DNA of 64,000 nt from Arcanobacterium buesumense (GTDB lineage: Bacteria; Actinomycetota; Actinomycetes; Actinomycetales; Actinomycetaceae). Made by a program: the position numbers and the translations under genes. The notes beneath the pieces are model-generated. The model was not told the DNA's origin. It worked only from the letters and a program-made list of their open reading frames with translations, and did no database searches. Positions 1-9,866 of this stretch are shown here, one piece after another; position 1 is the first letter of the stretch, and every line of letters starts with the position of its first letter. The stretch lies in NCBI RefSeq assembly GCF_012563545.1, contig NZ_CP050804.1:930001-994000 (forward strand), given 5' to 3'.

Positions 1-1009
1 AACATTCGAAAGCGGTACCTCAATTGCTACCCGAGCTGCTTCAGGCAAGGTGCTAACAGCGCTCAAGGACGTATTGCCTGAACTTTGGGGAGGATCAGCG
101 GACCTGGCTGGTTCGAATAATACGACGATGGTAGGAGAGCCATCCTTCCTTCCTCAAGAACGTTCATCGAAAGCATTCCCTGGTCACAAATACGGACGTA
201 CATTGCATTTCGGTATTCGAGAGCATGCGATGGGCTCAATCCTTAACGGTATCGCCCTTCATGGCCTTACTCGCCCGTATGGTGGAACATTCTTTGTGTT
301 CTCTGACTATATGCGTCCAGCAGTCCGACTTGCGGCATTGATGCATGTGCCGTCTATTTTCGTCTGGTCTCATGATTCAGTTGGCGTAGGCGAAGACGGT
401 CCGACCCATCAACCGATTGAACACTTGTGGTCTTACCGTGCTATTCCTGGGTTAGATATTGTTCGCCCAGCTGACGCAAACGAGACAGCTTACGCTTGGC
501 GGGGAATCTTAGAACGTGACGCTAATCCGTCAGGCATTATTCTTTCTCGTCAGAACCTTCCGGTCTTTGAACGCGGTGAAGGATTAGCTCATGGCAATAC
601 GTTGGCAAGCGCTGCCGGTGTGCTTCGTGGCGGATATGTTTTAGCAGATGCTGAAAAGATCGACGTGGTATTGATCGCTACTGGTTCGGAAGTATCTGTT
701 GCTTTAGAAGCTCGCGAGCTTTTGGCTACCGAAGATATTGGCGCACGTGTCGTTTCTATGCCGTGTATCGAATGGTTTGAAGCTGAAGACGCTGAATACC
801 GTGAGTCAGTTCTCCCCCACGATGTGAAAGCACGCGTATCGGTAGAAGCTGGTTCTACATTTGGCTGGAAGTATATTGTCGGGGATACAGGTTGTAGCGT
901 AGGCATTGATCACTATGGTGCTTCTGCAAGTGGTAATTTCCTTATGAAAGAATATGGGATTACTGCCGAAAACGTTGTTGCAGCGGCTAAAGAATCTATG
1001 TCCCGATAA
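1..1009 (+). CDS. tkt: Transketolase, C-terminal part (5' truncated by window edge)
   Basis: Transketolase moves two-carbon ketol units between sugar phosphates in the non-oxidative pentose phosphate pathway, using thiamine diphosphate. The reading frame is open from base 2, so the gene starts upstream of the window; an internal ATG at 50 is not the real start. The visible part holds the pyrimidine-binding domain (GIREHAMG, then DSVGVGEDGPTHQP, typical of transketolase) and the C-terminal domain ending in the GxDHYGASA region. It is convergent with secG and followed by a strong hairpin. The family call is secure; only the N-terminal half is missing. Confidence 0.96.
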   Translation, partial: TFESGTSIATRAASGKVLTALKDVLPELWGGSADLAGSNNTTMVGEPSFLPQERSSKAFPGHKYGRTLHFGIREHAMGSILNGIALHGLTRPYGGTFFVFSDYMRPAVRLAALMHVPSIFVWSHDSVGVGEDGPTHQPIEHLWSYRAIPGLDIVRPADANETAYAWRGILERDANPSGIILSRQNLPVFERGEGLAHGNTLASAAGVLRGGYVLADAEKIDVVLIATGSEVSVALEARELLATEDIGARVVSMPCIEWFEAEDAEYRESVLPHDVKARVSVEAGSTFGWKYIVGDTGCSVGIDHYGASASGNFLMKEYGITAENVVAAAKESMSR

Positions 1010-1112
1010 AAGAGTCGCTTCTTCATGATTGTGGGTGTCTTCTCAGTACGTATCGCTCATAGGACACCCACTTCATGGGGCAAAAAATAGATCGGGAGAG
1101 CAACCGAGAGAT

Positions 1113-1154
1113 AATTTAAGGCGAGAATAGGAAAACCTATTCTCGCCTTAAATT
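1113..1154. terminator. Bidirectional intrinsic terminator between tkt and secG
   Basis: A perfect 19-bp inverted repeat (1113-1131 and 1136-1154) with a 4-nt AAAA loop lies between two convergent genes. The outer A/T base pairs supply a T-rich tail on both strands. Confidence 0.85.
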
Positions 1155-1173
1155 GATACTTAAGAAATATATT

Positions 1174-1419
1174 CTAGAACTGTATTTTGGTGATCAGTCC
1201 GAGCAAGATAACGCATGTGATCCAGACGAGTGCCACAATAACAGTGATCCGGTTAAGATTCTTTTCGGCAACTCCAGATGAACGCATAGCGGTAGAAATT
1301 CCGCCACCAAACATATCAGAGATGCCACCTCCACGGCCCTTATGTAACAAAATAGAACCGATAAGCAAAAGGCTGGAGATAACCAGTAAAACGGTGATGA
1401 TGATTTGAAGAATCGCCAC
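1174..1419 (-). CDS. secG: Preprotein translocase subunit SecG
   Basis: Small 81-residue membrane protein of the SecYEG channel. Two hydrophobic segments (about residues 4-24 and 57-77) flank a conserved Gly-rich loop with KGRGGGISDMFGGG, which is diagnostic for SecG. The start is GTG with AAAGAG about 9 nt upstream. It is last in the gap-pgk-tpiA-secG run, the same order as in mycobacteria, but a hairpin after tpiA suggests its expression is reduced or separate. Confidence 0.93.
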   Translation of the reverse strand: MAILQIIITVLLVISSLLLIGSILLHKGRGGGISDMFGGGISTAMRSSGVAEKNLNRITVIVALVWITCVILLGLITKIQF

Positions 1420-1470
1420 GATATGAACTCTTTCTAACGTAATACGTAACCTGTTCCAGCATACAAGAAT

Positions 1471-1501
1471 GCGCGGGTAAGAAGAAAGTTCTTACCCGCG
1501 C
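1471..1501 (-). terminator. Hairpin between tpiA and secG
   Basis: Inverted repeat with an 11-bp stem (1471-1481 / 1491-1501) and 9-nt loop, GC-rich, followed on the minus strand by only a short T-containing stretch. It may be a partial terminator that lowers secG expression relative to the glycolytic genes. Confidence 0.6.
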
Positions 1502-1541
1502 GATTCGTCACGAAAACAGCAAACTATGCTGTTTTACTCTG

Positions 1542-2321
1542 TCAGGCCTGCTGGAAGGTGACAATTTTAGCGAATTCTTCTGCCTTGAGGGATGCGCCAC
1601 CAACAAGAGCGCCGTCAACATCTGGCTGTGCCATGATCTCAACAACGTTGGAGGACTTTACCGAGCCGCCGTACTGGATACGAACTGCTTCAGCGGTTGG
1701 AGCATCGAACATTTCAGCAATCTTGCCACGAATTGCACCGCAAACTTCTTGAGCATCGGCAGGAGTAGCAACTTCGCCGGTACCAATTGCCCAAATCGGT
1801 TCGTAGGCGACAACAAGCTTAGCGACTTCCTCAGCTGTAAGTTTGGCAAACATAGCTTCGATCTGTCCAAGAACGTATTCGACGTGAGTACCTTCCTTAC
1901 GGACTTCAAGCGCTTCACCACAGCAGACGATTGGAAGCATGCCAGCATCGAGAACTTTCTTTGCCTTCTGACCGATCAATTCGTTTGTTTCACCGTGGTA
2001 CTCGCGACGCTCGGAGTGGCCAACAACAACGTAAGTGACGCCAAGTTTGTTGAGCATTCCGGTTGAAATCTCACCGGTGTATGCACCTTCGTCATGAATA
2101 GAGACATCTTGAGCACCGTAGGTAATCTTGAAGTCCTCTGAATCAACCAAAGTCTGGACAGAACGGATATCTGTGAAAGGCGGAACAACGACGCACTCAA
2201 CAGCATCAAAATCATGCTTGAGATCATTTAGCATCCAACCAAGCTTTTGTACAAGAGCAGTAGCTTCAAGATGATCAAGATTCATCTTCCAGTTACCTGC
2301 CATAATTGGGGTACGTGCCAT
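1542..2321 (-). CDS. tpiA: Triosephosphate isomerase
   Basis: Interconverts dihydroxyacetone phosphate and glyceraldehyde 3-phosphate in glycolysis. The 259-residue protein is full length for the TIM-barrel family. Catalytic residues are visible: Lys12 in GNWKMN, His102 in GHSERR and Glu174 in [10 protein letters not shown]; the phosphate-binding YGGSV is near the C-terminus. GGAGG lies 9 nt before the ATG. The gene begins 5 nt after the pgk stop codon, so the two are co-transcribed. Confidence 0.97.
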   Translation of the reverse strand: MARTPIMAGNWKMNLDHLEATALVQKLGWMLNDLKHDFDAVECVVVPPFTDIRSVQTLVDSEDFKITYGAQDVSIHDEGAYTGEISTGMLNKLGVTYVVVGHSERREYHGETNELIGQKAKKVLDAGMLPIVCCGEALEVRKEGTHVEYVLGQIEAMFAKLTAEEVAKLVVAYEPIWAIGTGEVATPADAQEVCGAIRGKIAEMFDAPTAEAVRIQYGGSVKSSNVVEIMAQPDVDGALVGGASLKAEEFAKIVTFQQA

Positions 2322-2326
2322 AATTA

Positions 2327-3520
2327 TCAGTCCTCCAGAACTGCGATACCTGGGAGCTCCTTGCCCTCGAGGTATTCGAGGGAAGCGCCACCACCGGTGG
2401 AAATATGATTAAACTTAGTCTCATCGAAGCCGAGGAGACGAACAGCGGCTGCGGAATCGCCACCGCCGACAATTGTAAAGCCATCAGCAGACTCAAGAGC
2501 AGCCGCAACTGCCTTGGTGCCATTTGCAAATGCTTCGAACTCGAAAACGCCCATTGGGCCATTCCATGCCACGGTCTTTGACGAAGCAATAGCATTGGTG
2601 AAGAGTTCTACGGTCTTTGGACCGATATCGAGACCCATCTTGTCAGCTGGGATAGCACTAGCTTCAACTACTTCAGCTGGAGCGTCAGCTTTAAATTCCG
2701 GTGCAACGACGGTATCAACTGGCAAAAGGAATTCAATTCCCTTTTCTGCCGCCTTATCGATGAACGACTTTGCAGTCTCCACCTGATCTTCTTCAAGAAG
2801 CGATGTGCCAACTTCGTAGCCCTTTGCCTTGAGGAAAGTGTATGCCATACCGCCGCCGATGATCAGGCGATCGGCCTTCTCCAAAAGATTTGCGATAACG
2901 CCAAGCTTGTCCGAGACTTTAGCGCCACCGAGAATGACAGTGTATGGACGCTCTGGTTGAGCAGTTGCCTTGGACAGGGAAGCAATTTCCTTAAATACGA
3001 GCTCACCGGCAGCTGAAGGTAGAACTTTGGCAACATCATAAACTGATGCCTGCTTGCGGTGAACAACGCCGAAACCGTCAGACACGAACGCGTCCGCGAG
3101 CTTTGCATATTCTGCAGCGAGTTCTTCACGCTCTGCGTCAACCTTGGAAGTTTCGCGAGCATCAAAGCGGACGTTTTCGAGAAGGACGACGTCGCCATCT
3201 TTCATATCAGCAGTAGCAGCCTGTGCACCTTCACCGACAGTGTCATTTGCCAAAACAACATTCTTGCCAAGTAATTCGCCAAGACGCTTAGCTACTGGTG
3301 CCAAGGAGAAGTCTGGGTTGACTTGGCCCTTTGGCCGGCCTAAGTGAGCTGCAACGATGACGCGTGCACCAGCTTCAATAAGGCGCTTAATGGTTGGGAG
3401 TGCAGCCTGGATACGGCCATCGTCGGTAATGTTCTTGTCAGCATCGAGCGGAACATTGAAATCCGATCGCACAAAAACTTTTTTGCCGGCGAGATCGCCG
3501 AGTGTGTCAATAGTTCTCAT
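2327..3520 (-). CDS. pgk: Phosphoglycerate kinase
   Basis: Transfers phosphate from 1,3-bisphosphoglycerate to ADP. The 397-residue length is normal for bacterial PGK. Recognisable segments are RSDFNVPLD near the N-terminus, the substrate loop AHLGRPKG, the hinge/nucleotide region [11 protein letters not shown] and the C-terminal GGGDSAAAV. An AGGA motif precedes the ATG. It lies between gap and tpiA in the conserved glycolytic operon, with a strong hairpin separating it from gap. Confidence 0.97.
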   Translation of the reverse strand: MRTIDTLGDLAGKKVFVRSDFNVPLDADKNITDDGRIQAALPTIKRLIEAGARVIVAAHLGRPKGQVNPDFSLAPVAKRLGELLGKNVVLANDTVGEGAQAATADMKDGDVVLLENVRFDARETSKVDAEREELAAEYAKLADAFVSDGFGVVHRKQASVYDVAKVLPSAAGELVFKEIASLSKATAQPERPYTVILGGAKVSDKLGVIANLLEKADRLIIGGGMAYTFLKAKGYEVGTSLLEEDQVETAKSFIDKAAEKGIEFLLPVDTVVAPEFKADAPAEVVEASAIPADKMGLDIGPKTVELFTNAIASSKTVAWNGPMGVFEFEAFANGTKAVAAALESADGFTIVGGGDSAAAVRLLGFDETKFNHISTGGGASLEYLEGKELPGIAVLED

Positions 3521-3591
3521 TAGTGTCCTTCTGTGTAAATAAAAGATACCAACACTGGCATCTAAACAATCTCAGTATAGCTGATGAAACT

Positions 3592-3627
3592 ACGGGCCCG
3601 GGCACGCAAACGCATGCCCGGGCCCGT
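3592..3627 (-). terminator. GC-rich hairpin between gap and pgk
   Basis: Perfect 13-bp inverted repeat (3592-3604 / 3615-3627) rich in G and C with a 10-nt loop, just after the gap stop codon. No clear T-tract follows, so it may be a partial terminator or an mRNA-stabilising hairpin that keeps gap levels above pgk. Confidence 0.6.
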
Positions 3628-3657
3628 GAGTTATCACTTACTCAAACTTGCGAAGAA

Positions 3658-4696
<1,039 letters not shown>

Positions 4697-4878
4697 TTGT
4701 AGATTTCTCAACGAGCTGTACTCGCTGACTCACGAACGCCTGACTTTTTCGCCCAACGTTCGATCCTCTCCTATTCTACAAGTTTTTGGTGCTGTATTGT
4801 CTAGGCAACTTCGCGTGTAGGTGAAAGTAAATTAAAAAATCCCCATCAACAAGAAAACACAGTGACTTTGGGCCCGTT

Positions 4879-5871
4879 TCAAATTGTGCGATCAGATACA
4901 CCTGTCTGTTCACGAACAGCATCCATAGTGCTTGGAATGCCTAACTCACTAGCTCGTTTATCGGCCATAGTGTTGAGCCTACGAAGCCGTCCCGCCACAG
5001 CATCTTTTGTTGCCGGCGGCGTGAGCCGCTCCCCCAAAAGGTTGAGTGAGTCTTCCGGATACTTAATTCTGAATTCGCCTGCTTGCCGGAGATTATCCGG
5101 TATATCGTCACCTAAGATTTCAAAAGCTCGCTTGACACGAATAACCGCAATAATGGCGGCATCTGCGCTCCGGCGCATATTTGCGTCATCAAAGTTTGCC
5201 AAACGATTAGCTTGTCCATGCACTTCGCGTTCTGTGCGCAACTCTTCCCATTTTAAGACAGTGTTATGAGCGCCGATCCGAGTGAGCATCGTTGATATTG
5301 CATCGCCTTCGCGGATATCTGCACGGTAAGCTCCACGCGATTCCCTAGCCCGATATGGAACATCTAGTCGGCGAGCCAAACCGCCAATAGCATACGCCGC
5401 TTCCATCGATGGACACGTCACTTCAAGCGCAGCATTACGCCCAGGTTCAAGAAGAGTGCCACGAGCTAAAAAGGCACCACGCCATGCCGCAGCAGCATCA
5501 GCTTTCGTACCACCAACAATTTGAGGAGCAAGTCCGCGAACAGGACGCCCACGAACATCTAAAATACCTGCGCGCCGGGCAATCCGTTCACCGTCGTTAA
5601 CCACGCGAAGAAGATAACTATTACCTTGTCTCATCGGCTTACTGATGGCAACCACATCAGGCTCTATTGAATAAACTTGCCGCACCAATTCGGCCAAGTG
5701 GTGCGTCGCTCCGGGATGCGTCAGCTCAGCTTGTAAGGAAACAATCCCACCGTTAATTTGTAAACCTCCAGCGAACCGAAACATCGTCGATAACTCGGCC
5801 ACCATGGCTGACAAGTTCGTTGGGAAAACCAATGATATTTCGTCTTTCACAAAAGACGTCAAAGCTGGCAT
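4879..5871 (-). CDS. whiA: WhiA-family DNA-binding regulator
   Basis: WhiA combines a LAGLIDADG-homing-endonuclease-like N-terminal fold with a C-terminal helix-turn-helix. In Streptomyces it controls sporulation division; in non-sporulating Gram-positives it affects division and chromosome biology. The 330-residue protein has the family features: an N-terminal VKDEIS, then FRFAGGLQINGG, a central R-A-x-L-R-rich core and a C-terminal region with LNLLGERLTPPATKDAV. It closes the uvrA-uvrC-rapZ-yvcK-whiA cluster, the standard actinobacterial neighbourhood. An organism of this size class probably does not sporulate, so a division-related role is inferred. Confidence 0.94.
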   Translation of the reverse strand: MPALTSFVKDEISLVFPTNLSAMVAELSTMFRFAGGLQINGGIVSLQAELTHPGATHHLAELVRQVYSIEPDVVAISKPMRQGNSYLLRVVNDGERIARRAGILDVRGRPVRGLAPQIVGGTKADAAAAWRGAFLARGTLLEPGRNAALEVTCPSMEAAYAIGGLARRLDVPYRARESRGAYRADIREGDAISTMLTRIGAHNTVLKWEELRTEREVHGQANRLANFDDANMRRSADAAIIAVIRVKRAFEILGDDIPDNLRQAGEFRIKYPEDSLNLLGERLTPPATKDAVAGRLRRLNTMADKRASELGIPSTMDAVREQTGVSDRTI

Positions 5872-5982
5872 CGGCTACTCTTTTCTACAGCTAGTGAATA
5901 ACTCTGGGACAATTCTGGCAATTAACGCGACGATTCTTCGCTGATCATGATGTTACAAGGCGATGATAGTGGCGTGAGGCGA

Positions 5983-6942
5983 TTATGAGAAACTATCAAT
6001 AACATCACGAAATGCCGTTGCCAGAAAAAGTGGATCGTGCATACTTCGATTACTCTTCTTCGCTACATGGCTGACCATAACATTGGCACCAATACTTTTG
6101 GCAGCATTTTCAAGAGTTACCCGATCTCCAACAGTGTCAGGATCAACAATCACACAATCGATGGTGATATCTGGGGCGTGCTGCCGAAAAGCCATAATTA
6201 ATTCACTGGGTGATAGATGAGCCGTTTCTTCATCCGGAACTAAGTTCATCACGAGTGCTTTTTTCGCTCGAGTATTTTCTAGTGCGTGAAGAAGATCTGG
6301 CACCAGCAGATGCGGAATAATTGAGGTATACCATGAACCAGGGCCAATGATAACCCAATCGGCGTCATCAATCGCATCAACAGCGGCCGGATGTGCAGGT
6401 GGGTTTGCTGGAATAAGGCCAACACGTTCAACGCATGCATGTGATGTAGCAACTGCCACTTGTCCGCAAATCGACGTCGTCTGGCCAGATACATCGCATA
6501 CATCTGCTTCTATCTGCAATGGAATAGTTGACATTGGAACAACTCGACCGCGAATGCCCAGTAATCGACCAACAAGATCTAGTCCATCGAGCTCGTCGTG
6601 TAAAAGTCGCCATGTTGCAACAATCAATAAATTCCCTACAGCATGGCCATTTAATGGCCCAGTAGATTCAAAACGATGTTGCAATACGTCACGCCATGTT
6701 TGCCCCCAGTCACTATCGTCGCATAAAGCAGCCAACGCCATTCGCAGATCTCCTGGTGGTAACACATCCATCTCTTGGCGGATGCGCCCCGAAGAACCGC
6801 CATCATCAGCAACGGTAACAACAGCAGTGATATGCGGAGTCAGAATTCGTAGAGCGGATAATGATGCATACAGTCCGTGACCTCCACCTAAAGCAACGAC
6901 GCGTGGTCCGCGCGCCCCGACATTTTGATTTTCACGCATCAC
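5983..6942 (-). CDS. yvcK: YvcK/CofD-like protein (gluconeogenesis factor)
   Basis: YvcK-family proteins bind UDP-sugars and affect cell-wall precursor supply and growth on gluconeogenic carbon sources. The 319-residue protein carries the Gly-rich VALGGGHGLYASL near residue 16 and TVADDGGSSGRIR, both hallmarks of the CofD/YvcK fold, plus GPGSWYTSI and a conserved N/H region in the middle. The ATG overlaps the rapZ stop codon by 4 nt, which implies translational coupling. The rapZ-yvcK-whiA order is conserved across Gram-positives. Confidence 0.94.
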   Translation of the reverse strand: MMRENQNVGARGPRVVALGGGHGLYASLSALRILTPHITAVVTVADDGGSSGRIRQEMDVLPPGDLRMALAALCDDSDWGQTWRDVLQHRFESTGPLNGHAVGNLLIVATWRLLHDELDGLDLVGRLLGIRGRVVPMSTIPLQIEADVCDVSGQTTSICGQVAVATSHACVERVGLIPANPPAHPAAVDAIDDADWVIIGPGSWYTSIIPHLLVPDLLHALENTRAKKALVMNLVPDEETAHLSPSELIMAFRQHAPDITIDCVIVDPDTVGDRVTLENAAKSIGANVMVSHVAKKSNRSMHDPLFLATAFRDVIDSFS

Positions 6943-7874
6943 TCTCGTCCAAGATCTCGATGAATTGTACGTACTGATACGCCACGTGATCGCAATTGCT
7001 CAGAAACGTATTCGGTCATTGCAACTGAACGATGTTTTCCGCCAGTACAACCGATAGCAATCGTGACATAGGGCTTTAGCTCGCGGATATAACCTTCAAG
7101 AATCGGATGGATTAAATCAACATAGGAGTTAGCAAAATCCTTAGCACCATCAATACTCAAAACGAAATCTCGAACAGGTGCATCCCGCCCGGTTAATTTG
7201 CGCAACTCAGTAACCCAATATGGATTAGGTAGAAATCTTACATCTGCCACATGATCAGCATCCATAGGTAAGCCATATTTAAACCCAAAACTCATCACCG
7301 TTACATGTGGTTCAGTATCTGAGGCACTAGCGACAGCTTTGCGAATTTTCCTAGATAAGTCATGTACTGAAAGATTACTTGTGTCAATGAGCGTGTCCGC
7401 CCTACGGCGTAACGGAGCAAGCACCTCGCGTTCTTGTGAAATGCCATCCAGAAGCCTACCGTCTCCTTGCAACGGATGTGGCCGACGCACAGATTCGTAG
7501 CGTTGTACCAATGCTTGGTCTGAAGCATCAAGGAAAAGAATTCGATACTCCACGGCATGTTCTTGCAGTGATTCCATGACTTCTTCGAGTTCTTTAAAAA
7601 ATTCTCGTGAACGTACATCGACGACGGCAGCCAACCGACGCACACCAGATGTTGGCGTTACCAAACCAGCAAGCGCAGAAAGCAGTCGAGGAGGCAGATT
7701 GTCGACGACGTACCAGCCAAGGTCCTCTAAGGTAGCTGCGGCCCGCGAACGCCCAGCTCCAGACATTCCCGTGATAATAAGTATTTCTGGAATGTCAGCG
7801 GGAGGTAACTCAGCTTGCGCATCGTCCAGAATGACTCCAAGGGGAATATTTGCTGTATCGTTAATGTTGTCCAT
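6939..7874 (-). CDS. rapZ: RapZ-like nucleotide-binding protein (YvcJ family)
   Basis: P-loop protein of the RapZ/YvcJ family: RNase E adaptor in enterobacteria, GTP/ATP-binding protein of less clear role in Gram-positives. The 311-residue protein has Walker A GMSGAGRS (about residues 36-43), the family signature DNLPPRL and the C-terminal IAIGCTGGKHRSV. Residues 1-28 form an acidic N-terminal extension. It starts 16 nt after uvrC and overlaps yvcK by 4 nt. No glmS-type sRNA target is visible here, so the molecular role is unknown. Confidence 0.93.
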   Translation of the reverse strand: MDNINDTANIPLGVILDDAQAELPPADIPEILIITGMSGAGRSRAAATLEDLGWYVVDNLPPRLLSALAGLVTPTSGVRRLAAVVDVRSREFFKELEEVMESLQEHAVEYRILFLDASDQALVQRYESVRRPHPLQGDGRLLDGISQEREVLAPLRRRADTLIDTSNLSVHDLSRKIRKAVASASDTEPHVTVMSFGFKYGLPMDADHVADVRFLPNPYWVTELRKLTGRDAPVRDFVLSIDGAKDFANSYVDLIHPILEGYIRELKPYVTIAIGCTGGKHRSVAMTEYVSEQLRSRGVSVRTIHRDLGRE

Positions 7875-7890
7875 ATCACTATCCTGCCAG

Positions 7891-9864
7891 TTATTTGTGA
7901 TCGATGCCTAATTGCGAGATCAATGCGTCGGCTAACACCGGACCGATTCCAGGTGCGGCCAAAAGTTCCGCACGGGAAGCCGCTTTAATCTTCGCAAGGG
8001 AACCAAAATGTTTGAGCAATGCTTTTTGTTTGCCTTGGCCAAGTCCTGGAACGTCATCAAGTGCAGAACGAGTCATTGCTTTACTGCGTTTCTTACGGTG
8101 GAAAGTAATTGCAAAGCGATGTGATTCATCACGTAAAAATTGCAATAACCGCAAGGCTGGTGACGATCTCGATAAAATCACGGGAAAGTCCTCCCTTGGT
8201 AGCCAGATTTCTTCCAAACGTTTCGCTAGGCCGATGACGGTTACATCAGCTGCTAGTTCTTCGACAACGCGTTGTGCAGCATTAACTTGCGGGAGCCCGC
8301 CATCGACGACGATAAGATCTGGGCGGTAAGCAAATTTTCGTGGCTGTTTACCGGGTGGAGTTGTTTTATCTAGTGGTTCATCATCAGAGGCATCGTCTGC
8401 CGCAGCTCCAGATTGAAGACGGGAAAGACGACGTCGTAATACTTCATCCATAGCAGCTGTATCGTCCCGTGCGCCGGTGCCTTCTGGCCCCCGAACAATA
8501 AAATGCCGATAGTCTGATTTTTTCGCAAGTCCATCTTCAAAAACGACCATGGAAGCCACTTGGTGCGTTCCTTGGGTATGGGAGACGTCGTAACATTCGA
8601 TACGTAGCGGAGCTCGTTCCAATCCAAGCCCTTCGCGTAATTCTTCCAGGGCTTGAGAACGCTCCGTAATATCGCCAGCACGTTGAATTTTGTGCCGTTG
8701 TAAAGCCTGAACTGCATTGGTATGGACAGTCTGAGCGAGCTGTGCTTTCGGCCCACGTTGTGGGGTGAGAATACGTACGGGTGCACCACGAAGTTGGGTG
8801 AGCCACTGCTGAAGCACTTCTCGATCAGCTGGCATAGCGGGAACCCAGATTTCTCGAGGAATTGCATCTATTGCGGTATGTTCGACATCATCAATAGAGC
8901 GTGCCTGACTTCGTTTTTTATGCGTTGGAACTGGCGCATAGGCACCATACACCTGTAGTAAGAGTTGGCTGAGTAATTCGGGTTGTCCGAGATCTTCTAC
9001 TGTGGTGACCCAGCCACGCTGACCGCGAATACGGCCACCACGGACAAAGAATACTTGTACGGAGGCTTCCAGTTCGTCGTACTCTAACCCAAAAATATCT
9101 GCATCAACATCTCGATCGAGTACAACTGTATTTCGTTCCGCAACTGTTGTTAGCGCAACAATATCATCTCGCAACCGAGCAGCCCGTTCGAAATCGTAGG
9201 CTTGAGCGGCACTATTCATTTCTGCAGTCTTCTGCTTAATCAGTTTTTCACCATTGGAATCAAGGAAAGAAATCATTTGCCGAGCGATATTCTGATGTTC
9301 TTCTTCACTGATCCTTCCCACGCACGGTGCAGCGCATTTGTCGATATATCCATTCAAACAAGGACGTCCGCTGCGTTGCGCATTGTTAAACACGCCTTTA
9401 GTGCATGATCGCATAGGGAAAACCCTGAGCAGTAGATCCAGAGCTTCGCGTACTGCCCATACTTTCGTGTAGGGACCGTAATATTTATCTCCCCGTCGAT
9501 GAGCATTGCGGGTAACGAGCACGCGTGGATACTTTTCACTCATCGTAATTGTCAGGTACGGATAAGATTTGTCATCGCGATACATCACGTTGAACCGCGG
9601 TGCAAATTCCTTAATCCACGCGTATTCGAGAGTCAGCGCCTCAATCTCTGATCCGACTACTACCCATTTGACATCCACAGCGGTAAACACCATTGCTCGG
9701 GTGCGCGGATGGAGTTGTGCTGGGTCTTGGAAATAGTTACTCAGCCGGTTACGCAATGACGATGCTTTACCGACGTAAATAACTCGACCTTCGTCGTCGA
9801 TAAACCGATAGACTCCCGGGTTTGCCGGAATATCGGTGGGACGATAGCTCTGCGGATCGGCCAT
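7891..9864 (-). CDS. uvrC: Excinuclease ABC subunit C
   Basis: Makes both incisions flanking UvrB-bound lesions in nucleotide excision repair. The 657-residue protein shows the GIY-YIG domain at residues 15-95 (GVYRF, VIYVGKA), a Cys cluster, the UVR motif around residue 215 (YDFERAARLRDDI), the RNase-H-like endonuclease domain (RIECYDVSHTQG, then VVDGG) and C-terminal helix-hairpin-helix repeats (VPGLGQGK, APGIGPVLA). An acidic insert with DDASDDEP lies before the second nuclease motif. The ATG is 2 nt after the uvrA stop, so uvrA and uvrC form one transcript. Confidence 0.97.
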   Translation of the reverse strand: MADPQSYRPTDIPANPGVYRFIDDEGRVIYVGKASSLRNRLSNYFQDPAQLHPRTRAMVFTAVDVKWVVVGSEIEALTLEYAWIKEFAPRFNVMYRDDKSYPYLTITMSEKYPRVLVTRNAHRRGDKYYGPYTKVWAVREALDLLLRVFPMRSCTKGVFNNAQRSGRPCLNGYIDKCAAPCVGRISEEEHQNIARQMISFLDSNGEKLIKQKTAEMNSAAQAYDFERAARLRDDIVALTTVAERNTVVLDRDVDADIFGLEYDELEASVQVFFVRGGRIRGQRGWVTTVEDLGQPELLSQLLLQVYGAYAPVPTHKKRSQARSIDDVEHTAIDAIPREIWVPAMPADREVLQQWLTQLRGAPVRILTPQRGPKAQLAQTVHTNAVQALQRHKIQRAGDITERSQALEELREGLGLERAPLRIECYDVSHTQGTHQVASMVVFEDGLAKKSDYRHFIVRGPEGTGARDDTAAMDEVLRRRLSRLQSGAAADDASDDEPLDKTTPPGKQPRKFAYRPDLIVVDGGLPQVNAAQRVVEELAADVTVIGLAKRLEEIWLPREDFPVILSRSSPALRLLQFLRDESHRFAITFHRKKRSKAMTRSALDDVPGLGQGKQKALLKHFGSLAKIKAASRAELLAAPGIGPVLADALISQLGIDHK

Positions 9865-9866
9865 GG

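Noticed and set aside
1031-1071. Inverted repeat GTGGGTGTC / GACACCCAC after tkt
   Set aside because: The 23-nt loop makes it weak; the adjacent 19-bp hairpin at 1113-1154 is the better terminator.
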